A stretch of 64,000 nt of DNA from JAHFTW01 sp038046785 (GCA_038046785.1 JBBSVM010000004.1:62001-126000), one strand, 5' to 3'. Counted from the stretch's first letter, positions 50,974 to 60,342 are shown. Translations and numbers: made by a program. Notes: a model not told the origin generated them from the letters alone.

Positions 50974-52203
50974 GTGCACCCGGTGGAGAACATCCGCGGC
51001 AGCCTCTCCAAGCACCTGGAAGGTCGCACTATCGTTCTTGCCGTCGCCGGCTCCATCGCCGCCGTCAAAACGGTCGAATTGGCGCGCGAGCTCATCCGGC
51101 ACGGCGCCACCGTCGTGCCCGTGATGTCCGAGGCGGCGACCCGCATCCTGCACCCTGACGCGTTGGAGTTCGCCACCGGCCGCAAACCCATCACGCGCCT
51201 GTCTGGGCAAGTCGAACACGTGCAGCTTCTCGGTGACGTTCCCGGCAAGGCGGACCTCCTGCTCATCGCCCCCGCCACCGCCAACACGGTGAGCAAGATG
51301 GCGCTCGGCATCGACGACACGACCATCACGACGATGGCAACCGTCGCGTTCGGGACGAAGACGCCGGTCGTCGTCGCCCCCGCCATGCATGAGGCGATGC
51401 TGGACCACCCCATCGTCGCCGCGCACCAGCGGACCCTCATCGAGCAGCTTGGCGTGACCTGGGTTGAACCGTTGCGCGAAGAAAAGAAAGCCAAGCTCGC
51501 CGACGTCGAGGCCATCGTGGAGGCAGTCATCCACCGGCTCGCCAACAAGCCGGGCAAGAGGCGCGGCCCGCTCGCAGGCCAGAAAGTCCTCGTTGTGGGC
51601 GGGGCAAGTGCCGAACCCATCGATCCCATTCGCATTCTCACAAACCGCTCGAGCGGCGCGACCGGAATCCATCTTGCGACGGCGCTGCACCGCCTCGGCG
51701 CCGATGTCGCGCTCTGGATGGGGCGCTCCAGCGCCGCGATGCCGGAGTGGCTCGACCCCTGCGCGCGCCGCTTCGAGACGGTGCAGGACCTCCTCGATCT
51801 CATCAAGGCGACCGACCTCAAGCAGTTCCGCCAGGTCTGGATGCCGGCAGCCCTTGGCGATTTTGCGACGCAGCCCGCCAAACAGAAACTGTCCAGCGAA
51901 AAGACGATCACCCTTCGGCTCGAGCCGATGCCCAAGGCAATCGCCGCCCTGCGCAAGAAAGCGCCAAAGGCGACACTGATTGCGTTCAAGGCGGAATCCA
52001 ACGCCAAAACGCTGGTTGTTCGTGCCCGCAGCCGGCTCAAGGCGTACGGTGCGCAGTTCGTCGTCGCCAACACCGGCGACGCTTTTGGTGCCGATTCCAG
52101 CACGCTCCAGCTCGTCACGGCACGCTCCGCGAAACTGTTCAAGGGTCCCAAGGCGCAGACGCTGGAACAGGTGGCGCGCGCCGTTGCAGAGGTCGCCAAG
52201 TGA
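50974..52203 (+). CDS. coaBC: Phosphopantothenoylcysteine decarboxylase / phosphopantothenate-cysteine ligase
   Basis: CoaBC joins cysteine to 4'-phosphopantothenate and decarboxylates it to 4'-phosphopantetheine. The N-terminal flavoprotein CoaC has LAVAGSIAAVKTVELA, LIAPATANTVSKMA (PASANT-like) and VVAPAMHEAMLDHP (PXMNxxMW-like, with His for Asn and Leu for Trp). The C-terminal CoaB has KVLVVGGASAEPID, RILTNRSSGATGIHLA and an NTP-binding end. GTG 50974. The stop overlaps pantoate kinase by 4 bp. Confidence 0.94.
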   Translation: MHPVENIRGSLSKHLEGRTIVLAVAGSIAAVKTVELARELIRHGATVVPVMSEAATRILHPDALEFATGRKPITRLSGQVEHVQLLGDVPGKADLLLIAPATANTVSKMALGIDDTTITTMATVAFGTKTPVVVAPAMHEAMLDHPIVAAHQRTLIEQLGVTWVEPLREEKKAKLADVEAIVEAVIHRLANKPGKRRGPLAGQKVLVVGGASAEPIDPIRILTNRSSGATGIHLATALHRLGADVALWMGRSSAAMPEWLDPCARRFETVQDLLDLIKATDLKQFRQVWMPAALGDFATQPAKQKLSSEKTITLRLEPMPKAIAALRKKAPKATLIAFKAESNAKTLVVRARSRLKAYGAQFVVANTGDAFGADSSTLQLVTARSAKLFKGPKAQTLEQVARAVAEVAK

Positions 52204-53078
52204 CCGCAAGCGCGTTCGCGCCCGGCCACGTCTCCGGCCTCTTTGCCGTGCACGACGAGGCCGCCGACCCGCTCGCCAAAGGCTCACGCGGTGTTGGCTG
52301 GAGTGTCGAGAAAGGCGCCACCGCGATGGTCACCCGCGCCGAGCGCACCACGCTCACGGTGGATGGCAAAGATGCCAATCTCCCCGTGACAATGGCGGCG
52401 CTCGAGCAACTCGCTCCCGGCGTCGGCCTCGACGTACGATTGACCTTCGGCCTCCCCGTTGGCCAGGGTTTTGGCATGAGTGCCGCCGGAACGCTGGCCG
52501 CCTGCCTCGCCGCCGCGTCGGAATTGGGGCTCGAACCGGAAGCGGCGCTCGCCGCCACGCACGCCGCCGAGGTCGCCTCCGGCACCGGGCTCGGCGACGC
52601 CATCGGGTCGTGGAACGGTTCTGGCGAGATCCGTGTCAAGCCCGGCATCCCGCCGCACGGTTGGGCGATGCGCGTGGATCCGCCCGCCGAGACGCGCATG
52701 CTCTACCTCGTCGCCGGTCCCGGCATCCAGACGCCGCGCATCATCCGCGACGCGGAGTGGAAGGAACGCACGCGGGAACTCGCCGACCCCGCCGTGGAGC
52801 GCATCCTCGCCGTCGGCCGACCGCTTGCGTGGCAGGCGATGTTGATGGAGTCGCAGAAGTTTACGCTCCAGCTCGGTCTGCTACCCGCGCCTCTGCAGGA
52901 CCTCGCCGAACGGTTGCCAAAAGATGTGATGTGGGGACAGTCCATGCTGGGGACGACGCTCTGGGTCGCGGGCAAGGAGCCGGCCTTGCATCGTGCCCGG
53001 TCCGTTCTTGAGGGGCACGGCAAGCTCGTCGAACTTGGCATGGACCTGAACGGTGCACGGCTCGTTCGGGCGTCCTGA
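52200..53078 (+). CDS. Pantoate kinase
   Basis: This archaeal GHMP kinase (COG1829) phosphorylates pantoate before condensation with beta-alanine. The 292 residues start SAFAPGHVSGLFAVHDEA after GTG 52200, carry the phosphate-binding loop LPVGQGFGMSAAGTLA and the segment GTGLGDAIGSWNGSGEIR, and end with LELG-type helices (GHGKLVELGMDLNGARL). With coaBC here and the phosphopantoate ligase at 26800, only the late CoA steps are missing from the window. Confidence 0.92.
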   Translation: MTASAFAPGHVSGLFAVHDEAADPLAKGSRGVGWSVEKGATAMVTRAERTTLTVDGKDANLPVTMAALEQLAPGVGLDVRLTFGLPVGQGFGMSAAGTLAACLAAASELGLEPEAALAATHAAEVASGTGLGDAIGSWNGSGEIRVKPGIPPHGWAMRVDPPAETRMLYLVAGPGIQTPRIIRDAEWKERTRELADPAVERILAVGRPLAWQAMLMESQKFTLQLGLLPAPLQDLAERLPKDVMWGQSMLGTTLWVAGKEPALHRARSVLEGHGKLVELGMDLNGARLVRAS

Positions 53079-53104
53079 TGCAAATCTCGACTCCGCGCGC
53101 CCGG

Positions 53105-53301
53105 AACACAGATTTCACAGAATTTCTTCTGAGCACTCAGGGCTTACCATTCGTTCGTGGGTCCAATCTCACGCCAGAATTTCACAGATTTGGGCGCGGT
53201 TGAACCGCAAGTCGAATCTGCAAAATTTTGGAGATTTCACTGCAAGAACCCTGGATGGTTTTGCCTGCCTAATGTAAGAATGAATCGGTGAAATCTGTGT
53301 T
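53105..53301. repeat. Dispersed CAGATT palindrome, long form, copy 2 (inverted)
   Basis: Arms AACACAGATTTCACAGAATT and CGGTGAAATCTGTGTT flank an interior that, read on the minus strand, matches the copies at 17770 and 55313 (GCGGTTCAACCGCG core, ACGAACGAATGG near the end). It fills the gap between the convergent pantoate kinase and aCPSF1 genes. Confidence 0.82.
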
Positions 53302-53314
53302 TCGCCGGCGTCCG

Positions 53315-55228
53315 TTATCTAAACCGAACCGTCTCAGCGTTCTGAATCGCCCGCGCCTCGATGCCGAATTTCTCCGTGATGCTCGCTGCGAGATCGATGC
53401 ACTTGCTCGCCTCGCCGTGGCCGCACAAGACCAGACTCGGTTTGGGCTCCATGTTCTGGATGAAGTTCATGAGTTGCCGGCGGTCGCAGTGGCCGGAGAA
53501 ACCGTCGATGGTCTCCAAGTCCATCTCGATGCGGATGGATTTCGACACGCCGCCTTCTTGGATGGGCATCTCGCGCAGACCGCGCTGCAACTTTCGTCCG
53601 AGGGAACCCTCGGCGTTGAAGCCGACAAAGCAGAGTGCGTTCTTGGCGTCGCCCCCCCAGGCGCGCAGGTATTCCATGACGGGGCCGCCCGTCAGCATGC
53701 CGGAGGTGGAGAGGACGATGCAGGGGTCGGGGTCGTCGCAGACCCGTTTGCGCATCTCGTGCGAGTCGATGCGCTTGAAGATGCCCGAGAGGAGGGGGTT
53801 GTCGTTCTCCTTGAAGATGCGCTGCTTCAGCGCGTCGTTGAGGTATTCCGGGTAGGCGGTGTGGAGCGCCGTCGCCTCCCAAATCATGCCGTCAAGGTAC
53901 ACGGGGACGCGCGGAATCTGGCCGCCGCGCATCAACTCCTCCAGCACCAGCATCACTTCCTGGCTGCGCCCGACCGCGAAGACGGGGAAGACAACCTTGC
54001 CTTTGCGCGCGAGAACCTTTGCAACGACCGCCTTGGTCGCCTCGGACGCCTCGACGCGGCTCGGCTGCGTGTTGTCCTTGCCACCGTAGGTGGACTCGAC
54101 GATGACGGCGTCGAGGCGGGGAAACTTGTTGTGGGCCGGGTTGAAGAGCCAGGAGCGTTCATACTTGATGTCGCCCGAGAAGGCAACGTTGTAGAGGCCG
54201 TCGCCGACATGGAAGTGCGACACCGAGGAGCCAAGGATGTGGCCGGCGTCGTGGAAGGTGAGCCGGATGTCGGGAGCGATGTCGGTGGTTTCGCCCCACT
54301 CCACGACGATGCAGTTGCGCAGCGCGTGCCGGACATGCTCCGCGTCGTACGGCTTCTTCTGACCCTGCATCTCGGCGACGCGGATGTAATCCATGGCGAG
54401 CAGCGCGAGGATGTCGCGTGTTGGCGGCGTGCAGTAGATGGGCCCGTCGTAGCCGTATTTGAACAGCAGCGGCACCAACCCGCAGTGGTCAAGGTGGCCA
54501 TGCGTGAGGACGACGGCGTCGAGGCTGGCGAACGGTTGCACTTCGCCGAGCCAGAACATCGGCGTCGCGGGGTCCGACTCCTCGAACTTGACGCCGCAAT
54601 CGACGAGAATCTTGGAATCCTGCGTCTGCAGCATCGCGCAAGAACGGCCCACTTCACGCCATGCGCCAAGGCCGGTCATGCGGACGAACTTCTCACCTTC
54701 GCTCACCGACCGGTGCATGCGTCGTCCGGTGCGGCGGAGGAATTTGCGGCGCTCCTCGGCGACCGATTGTAGGAAGGCGCGCACCTCCTTGATGGTGCGG
54801 CTGGGAATCGGAGGGGCGCGCACGACGCGGGGGTTCCATCCCACTTCGGCGCGGATGCGGTTGAGCATGGCGCCTTGCGGGCCGATGGCGAGGCCGGGTC
54901 GGGTTGCCTCCAGGGTCACTTCGCCCGTCGCGGCGGACCACCACAGGTCGGCGAGTCCGGCCTCGGCCGGGACGATGGCGCGGATTTTCTTCTCAGCCTC
55001 CTCCGACTTCATGAGCACGGAGGGGTCGGGACGGACGGCGATGCGTTTCTGCAAGCCGCGCGCCAGTTTCTTGATGAGTTGGCCGTCGTCGGCGAAGGCC
55101 GCCGGCGTCTTGGTGACGAGGACCAGCTCGTGCGCCTCGAAGTCCAGGTCGGAGACGTCCACGCTGCGGGGAAGAAGGGCGTCCACCTGCTTGCGGAGGT
55201 CACGAAGGAGGTCTTCGACGGAGGCCAT
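53315..55228 (-). CDS. fttA: aCPSF1/FttA transcription termination ribonuclease
   Basis: The 637-residue protein has an N-terminal KH module (about 1-145, including LAIGPQGAMLNRIRAEVGWN) and a metallo-beta-lactamase/beta-CASP nuclease: VVLTHGHLDHCGLVPLL, TFHDAGHILGSSVSHF, VESTYGGKDNTQP, FPVFAVGRSQEVMLVLEEL, STSGMLTGGPVMEYL and IDGFSGHCDRRQLM. In archaea this factor cleaves nascent RNA to terminate transcription. ATG 55226-55228. Long CAGATT repeats flank it on both sides. Confidence 0.97.
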   Translation of the reverse strand: MASVEDLLRDLRKQVDALLPRSVDVSDLDFEAHELVLVTKTPAAFADDGQLIKKLARGLQKRIAVRPDPSVLMKSEEAEKKIRAIVPAEAGLADLWWSAATGEVTLEATRPGLAIGPQGAMLNRIRAEVGWNPRVVRAPPIPSRTIKEVRAFLQSVAEERRKFLRRTGRRMHRSVSEGEKFVRMTGLGAWREVGRSCAMLQTQDSKILVDCGVKFEESDPATPMFWLGEVQPFASLDAVVLTHGHLDHCGLVPLLFKYGYDGPIYCTPPTRDILALLAMDYIRVAEMQGQKKPYDAEHVRHALRNCIVVEWGETTDIAPDIRLTFHDAGHILGSSVSHFHVGDGLYNVAFSGDIKYERSWLFNPAHNKFPRLDAVIVESTYGGKDNTQPSRVEASEATKAVVAKVLARKGKVVFPVFAVGRSQEVMLVLEELMRGGQIPRVPVYLDGMIWEATALHTAYPEYLNDALKQRIFKENDNPLLSGIFKRIDSHEMRKRVCDDPDPCIVLSTSGMLTGGPVMEYLRAWGGDAKNALCFVGFNAEGSLGRKLQRGLREMPIQEGGVSKSIRIEMDLETIDGFSGHCDRRQLMNFIQNMEPKPSLVLCGHGEASKCIDLAASITEKFGIEARAIQNAETVRFR

Positions 55229-55312
55229 GGGGCACCAGAAAAAACGGCCCACCGAGGTGAGCCTTGCGGCTACAAATGCGAGCGGCTTCATGGAGGTTGC
55301 GTCACCTTCGAG

Positions 55313-55503
55313 AACACAGATTCCGCAGATTTTTTCTTGCTCCAAGCGCGCCAAAAGATCCAAGGTTTGTCGAATCGTTTCCAAAATTTCGCAGATGAGA
55401 CTCGCGGTTTAGCGACAATCTGTGCCATTTTGGCGGAACGAGCGTGTTTGCGAACGATTGGTCCGCCCCGAAGTCGCCCAGAGGAATCTGTGCAATCTGT
55501 GTT
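55313..55503. repeat. Dispersed CAGATT palindrome, long form, copy 3
   Basis: Arms AACACAGATTCCGCAGATTT and AATCTGTGCAATCTGTGTT flank an interior homologous to 17770-17962 in the same orientation (TCGCAGAT, CTCGCGGTT, CAATCTGTGCCATTTTGGCGG, CGAACGATTGGTCCG). It lies upstream of aCPSF1 and downstream of psmB, both minus-strand. Confidence 0.82.
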
Positions 55504-55528
55504 CCAGCCGGAGGGGAACCGGGGAAAA

Positions 55529-56311
55529 TCAGTCGAAGAACGAGGTCGGGAGCTTGAGCGCTTTGTGACGCTTCAGGATGTCCGCTTGCTCGAGGCGGCG
55601 GAAGCCCTGGCCGTCGATGACGGCGATGTCCATGCCGTTGCCCGAGGCGGAGTCGCGGCGCATCGCGGCGTTGAGGCCGCGGATGGCAAGGTCCACGCCC
55701 TCTTTCACGGTCAAATCTGCGCCCAGGCGGTCTTCGAGGACACCATAGACGAAGGGGGAGCCGGAGCCGCTCACCGTCCACTGCTCCTGGATGGAGCCGC
55801 CGGCGGCGTCCACGGAATAGACCGAGCCGCCTTTCTCGTCGTGGCCGCCGACGATGAGTTGCACCCAGTAAGGCGTGTAGCGCACGCCGTTCAGGATGTT
55901 GCCGAGCAAGGTCGCAGCGCCGCGCACGGGAAGCGGGGCGTCACGTTTGTAGCGATAGAGTTGGGCCTGCGCCTGGAGATGGCGGGCAAGCATCTGGGCG
56001 TCGCCGACGAGGCCGGCGGTGGTGAGGGCGAGATGGGTGTCCACGGCGAACAGCTTCTGCGTGTTCTTGTGGCCGACGAGGTGGCCCATCGTGGCGCGCT
56101 TCTCGGTCGCCATGACGACGCCGTCGGGGCAGGCGATGGCGAGCGTCGTCGTTCCGGTCTTCGCGGTGACCGGCCCATCGGCGCCGGAGCCCCCCAATCG
56201 CTCGGGCAGCGGCGGCAAGGCGGCGGCGCCGGGGACGGTGAGGCCGCGCGACGAATCGAGGATGTCCATGAGGTGCTCCGAGAAAGGGCCCCGAGGGGTT
56301 GATGGAACCAT
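55529..56311 (-). CDS. psmB: Proteasome beta subunit
   Basis: This is the catalytic subunit of the 20S proteasome. The 260-residue precursor has a propeptide of about 53 residues ending in TAKTG; cleavage would expose Thr54 of TTTLAIACPDGVVMATEKRA as the nucleophile, with the conserved Asp and Lys following. GSGSPFVYGVLED and RGLNAAMRRDSASGNGMDIA are further family blocks. The propeptide is long for an archaeal beta subunit; an ATG at 56269 would shorten it to about 39. The alpha subunit and PAN are not in the window. Confidence 0.96.
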   Translation of the reverse strand: MVPSTPRGPFSEHLMDILDSSRGLTVPGAAALPPLPERLGGSGADGPVTAKTGTTTLAIACPDGVVMATEKRATMGHLVGHKNTQKLFAVDTHLALTTAGLVGDAQMLARHLQAQAQLYRYKRDAPLPVRGAATLLGNILNGVRYTPYWVQLIVGGHDEKGGSVYSVDAAGGSIQEQWTVSGSGSPFVYGVLEDRLGADLTVKEGVDLAIRGLNAAMRRDSASGNGMDIAVIDGQGFRRLEQADILKRHKALKLPTSFFD

Positions 56312-56400
56312 GGCGGCCGAAGGATAAGAAGGGTGCGCCGAGGGTGCACCTGAGGGGGGCTGCGGGAAAGTCTGAAGTGGTGGACCGGGTCGGCGCCTCT

Positions 56401-57327
56401 GTGAAGCCGCCAGTCGTCATCCTCGTCGGGCCGCAGCACCCCGGCAACGTCGGAGCCGCGGCGCGCGGGGCGGCCAACTTCGGCGTCACCGATTTCCGCG
56501 TCGTGGCACCGCGCTGCGACCCGTTTTGCGACGAGGCGATGAACCGCGCCGTCCACGCCAAGCCGCTGCTTGAGGCGCGCCAACAGTTCGCGACCCTGGA
56601 CGAAGCGCTTGCCGGCACCAGCATGGCGATCGGCACCACGGCACGCACGGCGCTCGCTCCCAACCATTTCTTGCGCCGCCCCAGCGACATCCGCGACGCC
56701 CTCACGGCCATCGCGGACTGGGACGGCCAGCTTGCCTGGGTGTTTGGGCGCGAGGATGCCGGCCTGACGCAGAACGAAGTGGAGCGCTGCGACCAGCTCG
56801 TGACGATTCCGACAGCCGACTACAACTCCCTCAACCTGGCGCACGCAGTAACCCTTTGCTGTTACGAGTCGTTCCGGCTCGGAGCCGCGAGCATCAGCCC
56901 TGAGCGCACGCTCGAACCCGACGCCCTTGCCGCGCTCAACCGCGCCTGGGACGCCCTCGTCGATGAGACGGAGGACCGCGACTGGCGGCAGAAGACGGCG
57001 CGCGGCGTCTGGCGCAAGATGATGGGCCGCAGCCGCCCCGACACTTTCGAGGTGCACAACGTGCTGGGCATTCTCTCGGGCGCCCTCAAGCGCTTCGGGC
57101 GCGTCGGCTTCCAGACCCCGAGTTCGCAGCGCTACCTCGCCGAGCAGGGCAAGCTTGTGACGACGAAGCGGGACGGCGCAGGCGAACCCGCCGCGGCCGG
57201 CGAAGAGCCGAGCGAGGCGCCAAGCGCGCTGCACGGCCTGCGCAAAGCGTCGGGCCCCGGAGCGGCCTCTCGCGCCGACGCGGAGACCCGGCAACGCGCC
57301 CGCTTGGACCAAGACGAAGAGGCATAA
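56401..57327 (+). CDS. SPOUT tRNA/rRNA methyltransferase, TrmJ-like
   Basis: A knotted SpoU-type 2'-O-methyltransferase: VILVGPQHPGNVGAAARGAA (motif 1), WVFGREDAGLTQNEVERCD (motif 2) and TIPTADYNSLNLAHAVTL (motif 3), as in TrmJ, which methylates position 32 of tRNA. The motif block starts just after GTG 56401, hence that start; GTG 56380 and a longer version from 56299 (overlapping psmB) are possible. The C-terminal 120 residues contain a helical domain and an Ala/Glu/Arg-rich tail. Confidence 0.88.
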   Translation: MKPPVVILVGPQHPGNVGAAARGAANFGVTDFRVVAPRCDPFCDEAMNRAVHAKPLLEARQQFATLDEALAGTSMAIGTTARTALAPNHFLRRPSDIRDALTAIADWDGQLAWVFGREDAGLTQNEVERCDQLVTIPTADYNSLNLAHAVTLCCYESFRLGAASISPERTLEPDALAALNRAWDALVDETEDRDWRQKTARGVWRKMMGRSRPDTFEVHNVLGILSGALKRFGRVGFQTPSSQRYLAEQGKLVTTKRDGAGEPAAAGEEPSEAPSALHGLRKASGPGAASRADAETRQRARLDQDEEA

Positions 57328-57349
57328 GCACGGCTTTCGTTGCGGCCTC

Positions 57350-58009
57350 GTGGTCTCCTGGGTTCCCGGCATCGTCGTGCCGACGCTGGCCGCCCTCGCG
57401 TTCTTTCGCAACCTGCCGCGGCGATGGGTGCTCGCCTTGGCCCCTCTGGCGTGGCTGCAGGACCTGGACATTCTGAGCCCTGGCGCCCATCGCGTCTATT
57501 CGCACAACGTCTGGATCGCGCTTGCCCCACTCGTGGCGTGCTGGCTGCTCTGGCGCCGGCGCGACCCGACCGCGCCGTTCCTCGTGTTCGCGGCGCGCCC
57601 CGGTTGGCCGGTCACCCTCCTCTTGGCGAGCTACTATTTCGCAGCGCACACCTTCCTCGACGTCTTCGCCGGCGGCGTCCTGCTGTTTTGGCCGCTCTCG
57701 CAGACCAATTTCTTCCTCTTCTATGAAATTTACATCGACTTGCAGACGGGGGAGGCGGAAGCGGTGGGCGAAGCGGGAACCTCCGAGGGAGCGCCGGAAC
57801 TCTCCACGGACTATCCCTGGCTGACCTTCGAGCACACGGCAACCATCGCGTTCTTCGCCGTCCTGGCCGCTGTGTTTCTCGTTGCTGCCCTCCTTCGGCG
57901 GCGCAGAAACCAGGGCATCGTTCCCGTTGCACCCGCAGCTTCGCCCGCCGCGCCAAACGCAACGGAAGCTCCATCTGGCACTCCGGACCCTGCGGAGCCG
58001 AGCCGGTGA
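57350..58009 (+). CDS. Membrane-bound metal-dependent hydrolase-like protein (YdjM/DUF457 type)
   Basis: The 219 residues have about four membrane helices. The motif LQDLDILSPGAHRVYSHN (two Asp, then HR and SH) and AAHTFLDVFAGGVLLFWPLS match the family of membrane-bound putative metal-dependent hydrolases related to YdjM. The C-terminal 40 residues are a Pro/Ala-rich tail after an RRRR stop-transfer. GTG 57350; the stop overlaps the next gene by 4 bp. Activity unknown. Confidence 0.82.
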   Translation: MVSWVPGIVVPTLAALAFFRNLPRRWVLALAPLAWLQDLDILSPGAHRVYSHNVWIALAPLVACWLLWRRRDPTAPFLVFAARPGWPVTLLLASYYFAAHTFLDVFAGGVLLFWPLSQTNFFLFYEIYIDLQTGEAEAVGEAGTSEGAPELSTDYPWLTFEHTATIAFFAVLAAVFLVAALLRRRRNQGIVPVAPAASPAAPNATEAPSGTPDPAEPSR

Positions 58010-59199
58010 AACGCGCCATCCGCAAAAGGGAAGATGAGGCCCCCCGTCGGCGCCCTGTGTTGTTTCGCGTCGCGGTGCTTGCCCTCCTGCTTTGCGCCGT
58101 CGCCCTTGCGGGCTGCTCCGGCTCTCCCGACTCCGACAAGGACGGCCTCACCGATGCCGAGGAGCAGCGCGGTTGGGGCGTCGTCGTGGATTACCTGGGC
58201 AAGCGCGTCGCCTACACCGTCACGAGCGACCCCGACCTCGCCGACAGCGACGGCGACGGCGTCAGCGATATCCAAGAGCTGACCTTCATCCCCTCCCTCG
58301 ACCCGCGAAGCTCGGACACGGACCGTGACGGGTTGAGCGACTGCCAGGAGATTCTCCACGCCGTCCTGGCTGACTGCGAGAACCCGGAATTCCGCGGTCC
58401 TTACGATGGCGGCACCGGCACGCAGCCCGCCAACGCCGACTCCGAGCCGGGAGGACGTTTCTACACGCTCCATGCCGCGTATGTGGACGAGACCGACACC
58501 GTCGCGACCTTGACCTGGGGCGATGGACTCTCCGACGGAGAGGAGCTGGCAGGCATCAACATCACGCTGCCGGGAAACGCCCAGTTCACGGTGCGCACCG
58601 ACCCCCTTGATTCCGACAGCGACGGCGACGGCCTGGACGACGGAGAAGAGGTCCTGGTGTTCCACTCCCATCCGCTCACGGTGGACACAGATGGCGACGG
58701 CTGTGACGACGGCCTCGATCCCTGGCCCGAGAAAGTGGAATCCTACAGGTTTGGACTGGAGAGCTTCACTCTGCGCCGCGACCAGACCACCTTGGGCGGT
58801 GCCCATGTCCGGCTCACCCTCGTCGATCACTTCGCCAGCGCCATCGTTCCCGAGTCAGGAACCATCACCGCAAGCAAGGACCGCCCCGTCGACCTGCGCA
58901 GCCGCGACCCCGCCCCGCACGGCAAAGGCAACTACTGCACGGCCAACCGCGGCATCCTGCCCACCAACCCGGTCATCGTCCTGCAGTTCGCTGCGGAGGC
59001 CAACGAAGTGGAAGGCAACAAGCCGCTCGACCTGTTCAGCAAGAGCATCCCCGGCCACGCCGGAACCGGGTCCGGCAATGTCTTCTGGAACGTGCGCACC
59101 GGTCAGTTCCAGTGGAGCCGCGACGGATCACCGTTCCCGGCGCCCCTGCGTCTGGTTGGCGCGGATGGCGAATTGGTCCTCTCTCCCCTGGTGCAGTAG
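58006..59199 (+). CDS. Lipoprotein with thrombospondin type-3-like calcium repeats
   Basis: GTG 58006 starts a basic leader, a signal helix and lipobox ALAGCSGSP; 397 residues. Calcium-binding Asp repeats recur: DSDKDGLTDAEE, ADSDGDGVSDIQE, SDTDRDGLSDCQE, DSDSDGDGLDDGEE and DTDGDGCDDGLD. The C-terminal 160 residues form an unassigned beta domain. The repeats stabilise extracellular proteins by binding Ca2+. A surface adhesin or structural role is likely. Confidence 0.87.
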   Translation: MKRAIRKREDEAPRRRPVLFRVAVLALLLCAVALAGCSGSPDSDKDGLTDAEEQRGWGVVVDYLGKRVAYTVTSDPDLADSDGDGVSDIQELTFIPSLDPRSSDTDRDGLSDCQEILHAVLADCENPEFRGPYDGGTGTQPANADSEPGGRFYTLHAAYVDETDTVATLTWGDGLSDGEELAGINITLPGNAQFTVRTDPLDSDSDGDGLDDGEEVLVFHSHPLTVDTDGDGCDDGLDPWPEKVESYRFGLESFTLRRDQTTLGGAHVRLTLVDHFASAIVPESGTITASKDRPVDLRSRDPAPHGKGNYCTANRGILPTNPVIVLQFAAEANEVEGNKPLDLFSKSIPGHAGTGSGNVFWNVRTGQFQWSRDGSPFPAPLRLVGADGELVLSPLVQ

Positions 59200-59249
59200 A
59201 CCACGCGGCAGGGCTTGGGGCGGGCCGAAGTCAAGCCGCAAAACCAGAA

Positions 59250-59257
59250 TCCTTATC
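59250..59257 (+). promoter_or_regulatory. Possible TATA element for the PGF-CTERM protein gene
   Basis: CCTTATCA lies about 90 bp before ATG 59347. The leader would be about 65 nt and carries a small CCTTCGGG-type hairpin and a GAAGGTGA Shine-Dalgarno-like sequence. The match is loose. Confidence 0.3.
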
Positions 59258-59346
59258 ATCAACAGGGATGTGGTCGGAGTAGTGTCGGGATGGGAAACCT
59301 TCGGGATTCCTGCTCTGGAGACAGAGCCCCGGCGAAGGTGAAGTCA

Positions 59347-60273
59347 ATGCACTCCTCCGCAAAACGCATCGCACTCCTGATGGCCCTGGCTTTCGTCGTC
59401 CTCCTGCCGGCCGCGAACGCCCAACTGCAGGCCACGCTGACCATTTCCCAGCCCGCCGATGCCCTCAACATCCAGCCCGACACCGGCACCGGGCCGACCA
59501 AGTTCAAGCTCACCTATTCCTTCACCAACCCGGCCCAGACCCCTCTCGGCGTGGTGCAGACGAGCGTTGTCATCAACGTCAACGTTCAGTGCCCCAACAA
59601 CGTGATTGCCAACTTCCCGTCGTCGGTCATCATCCCGCTCAGTGTGAACGCCCAGAACACCAACCGCTTCGAGTCCGCGGATGTCCCCGTCTCCATCGCC
59701 ATCAGCAAGGACCACCCCGGCCTCAAGCAGGTGCAGTGCGAAGTCACCGCCTCTGCCCCCGCTGTGGGCAGCCAGCAGACGGCCGGAGCGGTCGAAGCCC
59801 CCGCGACGAAGTTCGCGGTCTCCTCGGGCTACTTCCCGCTCATTCAGGCCAAGCTGGTCGACAAGATCCTTGAAGCGGGCCCTCAGAAGAGCATCCCCTT
59901 CCAGATTGAGCTCACCAACTTCGGCAACGCCCAGACCAAGGTGCGCTTCCAGCTCGCCACCGAGGATGTCGGCAAGTGGAACCCCGTCCTGCCCGACATC
60001 ACCACTCTCGACTCGACCGCCTCCGGCGGCGGCGCTGTGAGCTCGACCGTCCCCTTCTCGATTGCCACCCCGTTCAAGAACGGCTGGAACAACGAGGAGA
60101 AGTCCTTCCAGCTCACGATGACCCCCATCGCGACGCAGGATGAGACCAGGACCGGCACCCCCATCGACGCCACCGTGCTCGCCCGCGTGCGCGGCATCTA
60201 CATCCCCGGCTTCGAAGCGGTCGCCATGCTCGGCGCCCTTGTCGCCGCGGTTGCCCACGTCCGCCGCAACTAA
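59347..60273 (+). CDS. Secreted surface protein with PGF-CTERM-like tail
   Basis: ATG 59347 gives a signal peptide (SSAKRIALLMALAFVVLLPA) and 308 residues. Two beta domains follow, the second with FQIELTNFGNAQTKVRFQLA, related to the proteins at 24998 and 30910. The C-terminus reads IPGFEAVAMLGALVAAV then HVRRN, matching the PGF-CTERM archaeosortase signal: PGF motif, helix, basic end. Such proteins are lipid-linked to the outer membrane face after tail removal. The codon bias is the strongest in the neighbourhood (almost all C-ending), suggesting high expression. Confidence 0.85.
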   Translation: MHSSAKRIALLMALAFVVLLPAANAQLQATLTISQPADALNIQPDTGTGPTKFKLTYSFTNPAQTPLGVVQTSVVINVNVQCPNNVIANFPSSVIIPLSVNAQNTNRFESADVPVSIAISKDHPGLKQVQCEVTASAPAVGSQQTAGAVEAPATKFAVSSGYFPLIQAKLVDKILEAGPQKSIPFQIELTNFGNAQTKVRFQLATEDVGKWNPVLPDITTLDSTASGGGAVSSTVPFSIATPFKNGWNNEEKSFQLTMTPIATQDETRTGTPIDATVLARVRGIYIPGFEAVAMLGALVAAVAHVRRN

Positions 60274-60342
60274 ACCCAACGGCAGTTCGCCGATGGCCCT
60301 ATCTTTCTCCTCCTCTTCCCTTCTTTTGTTGAGGCGGATGAC

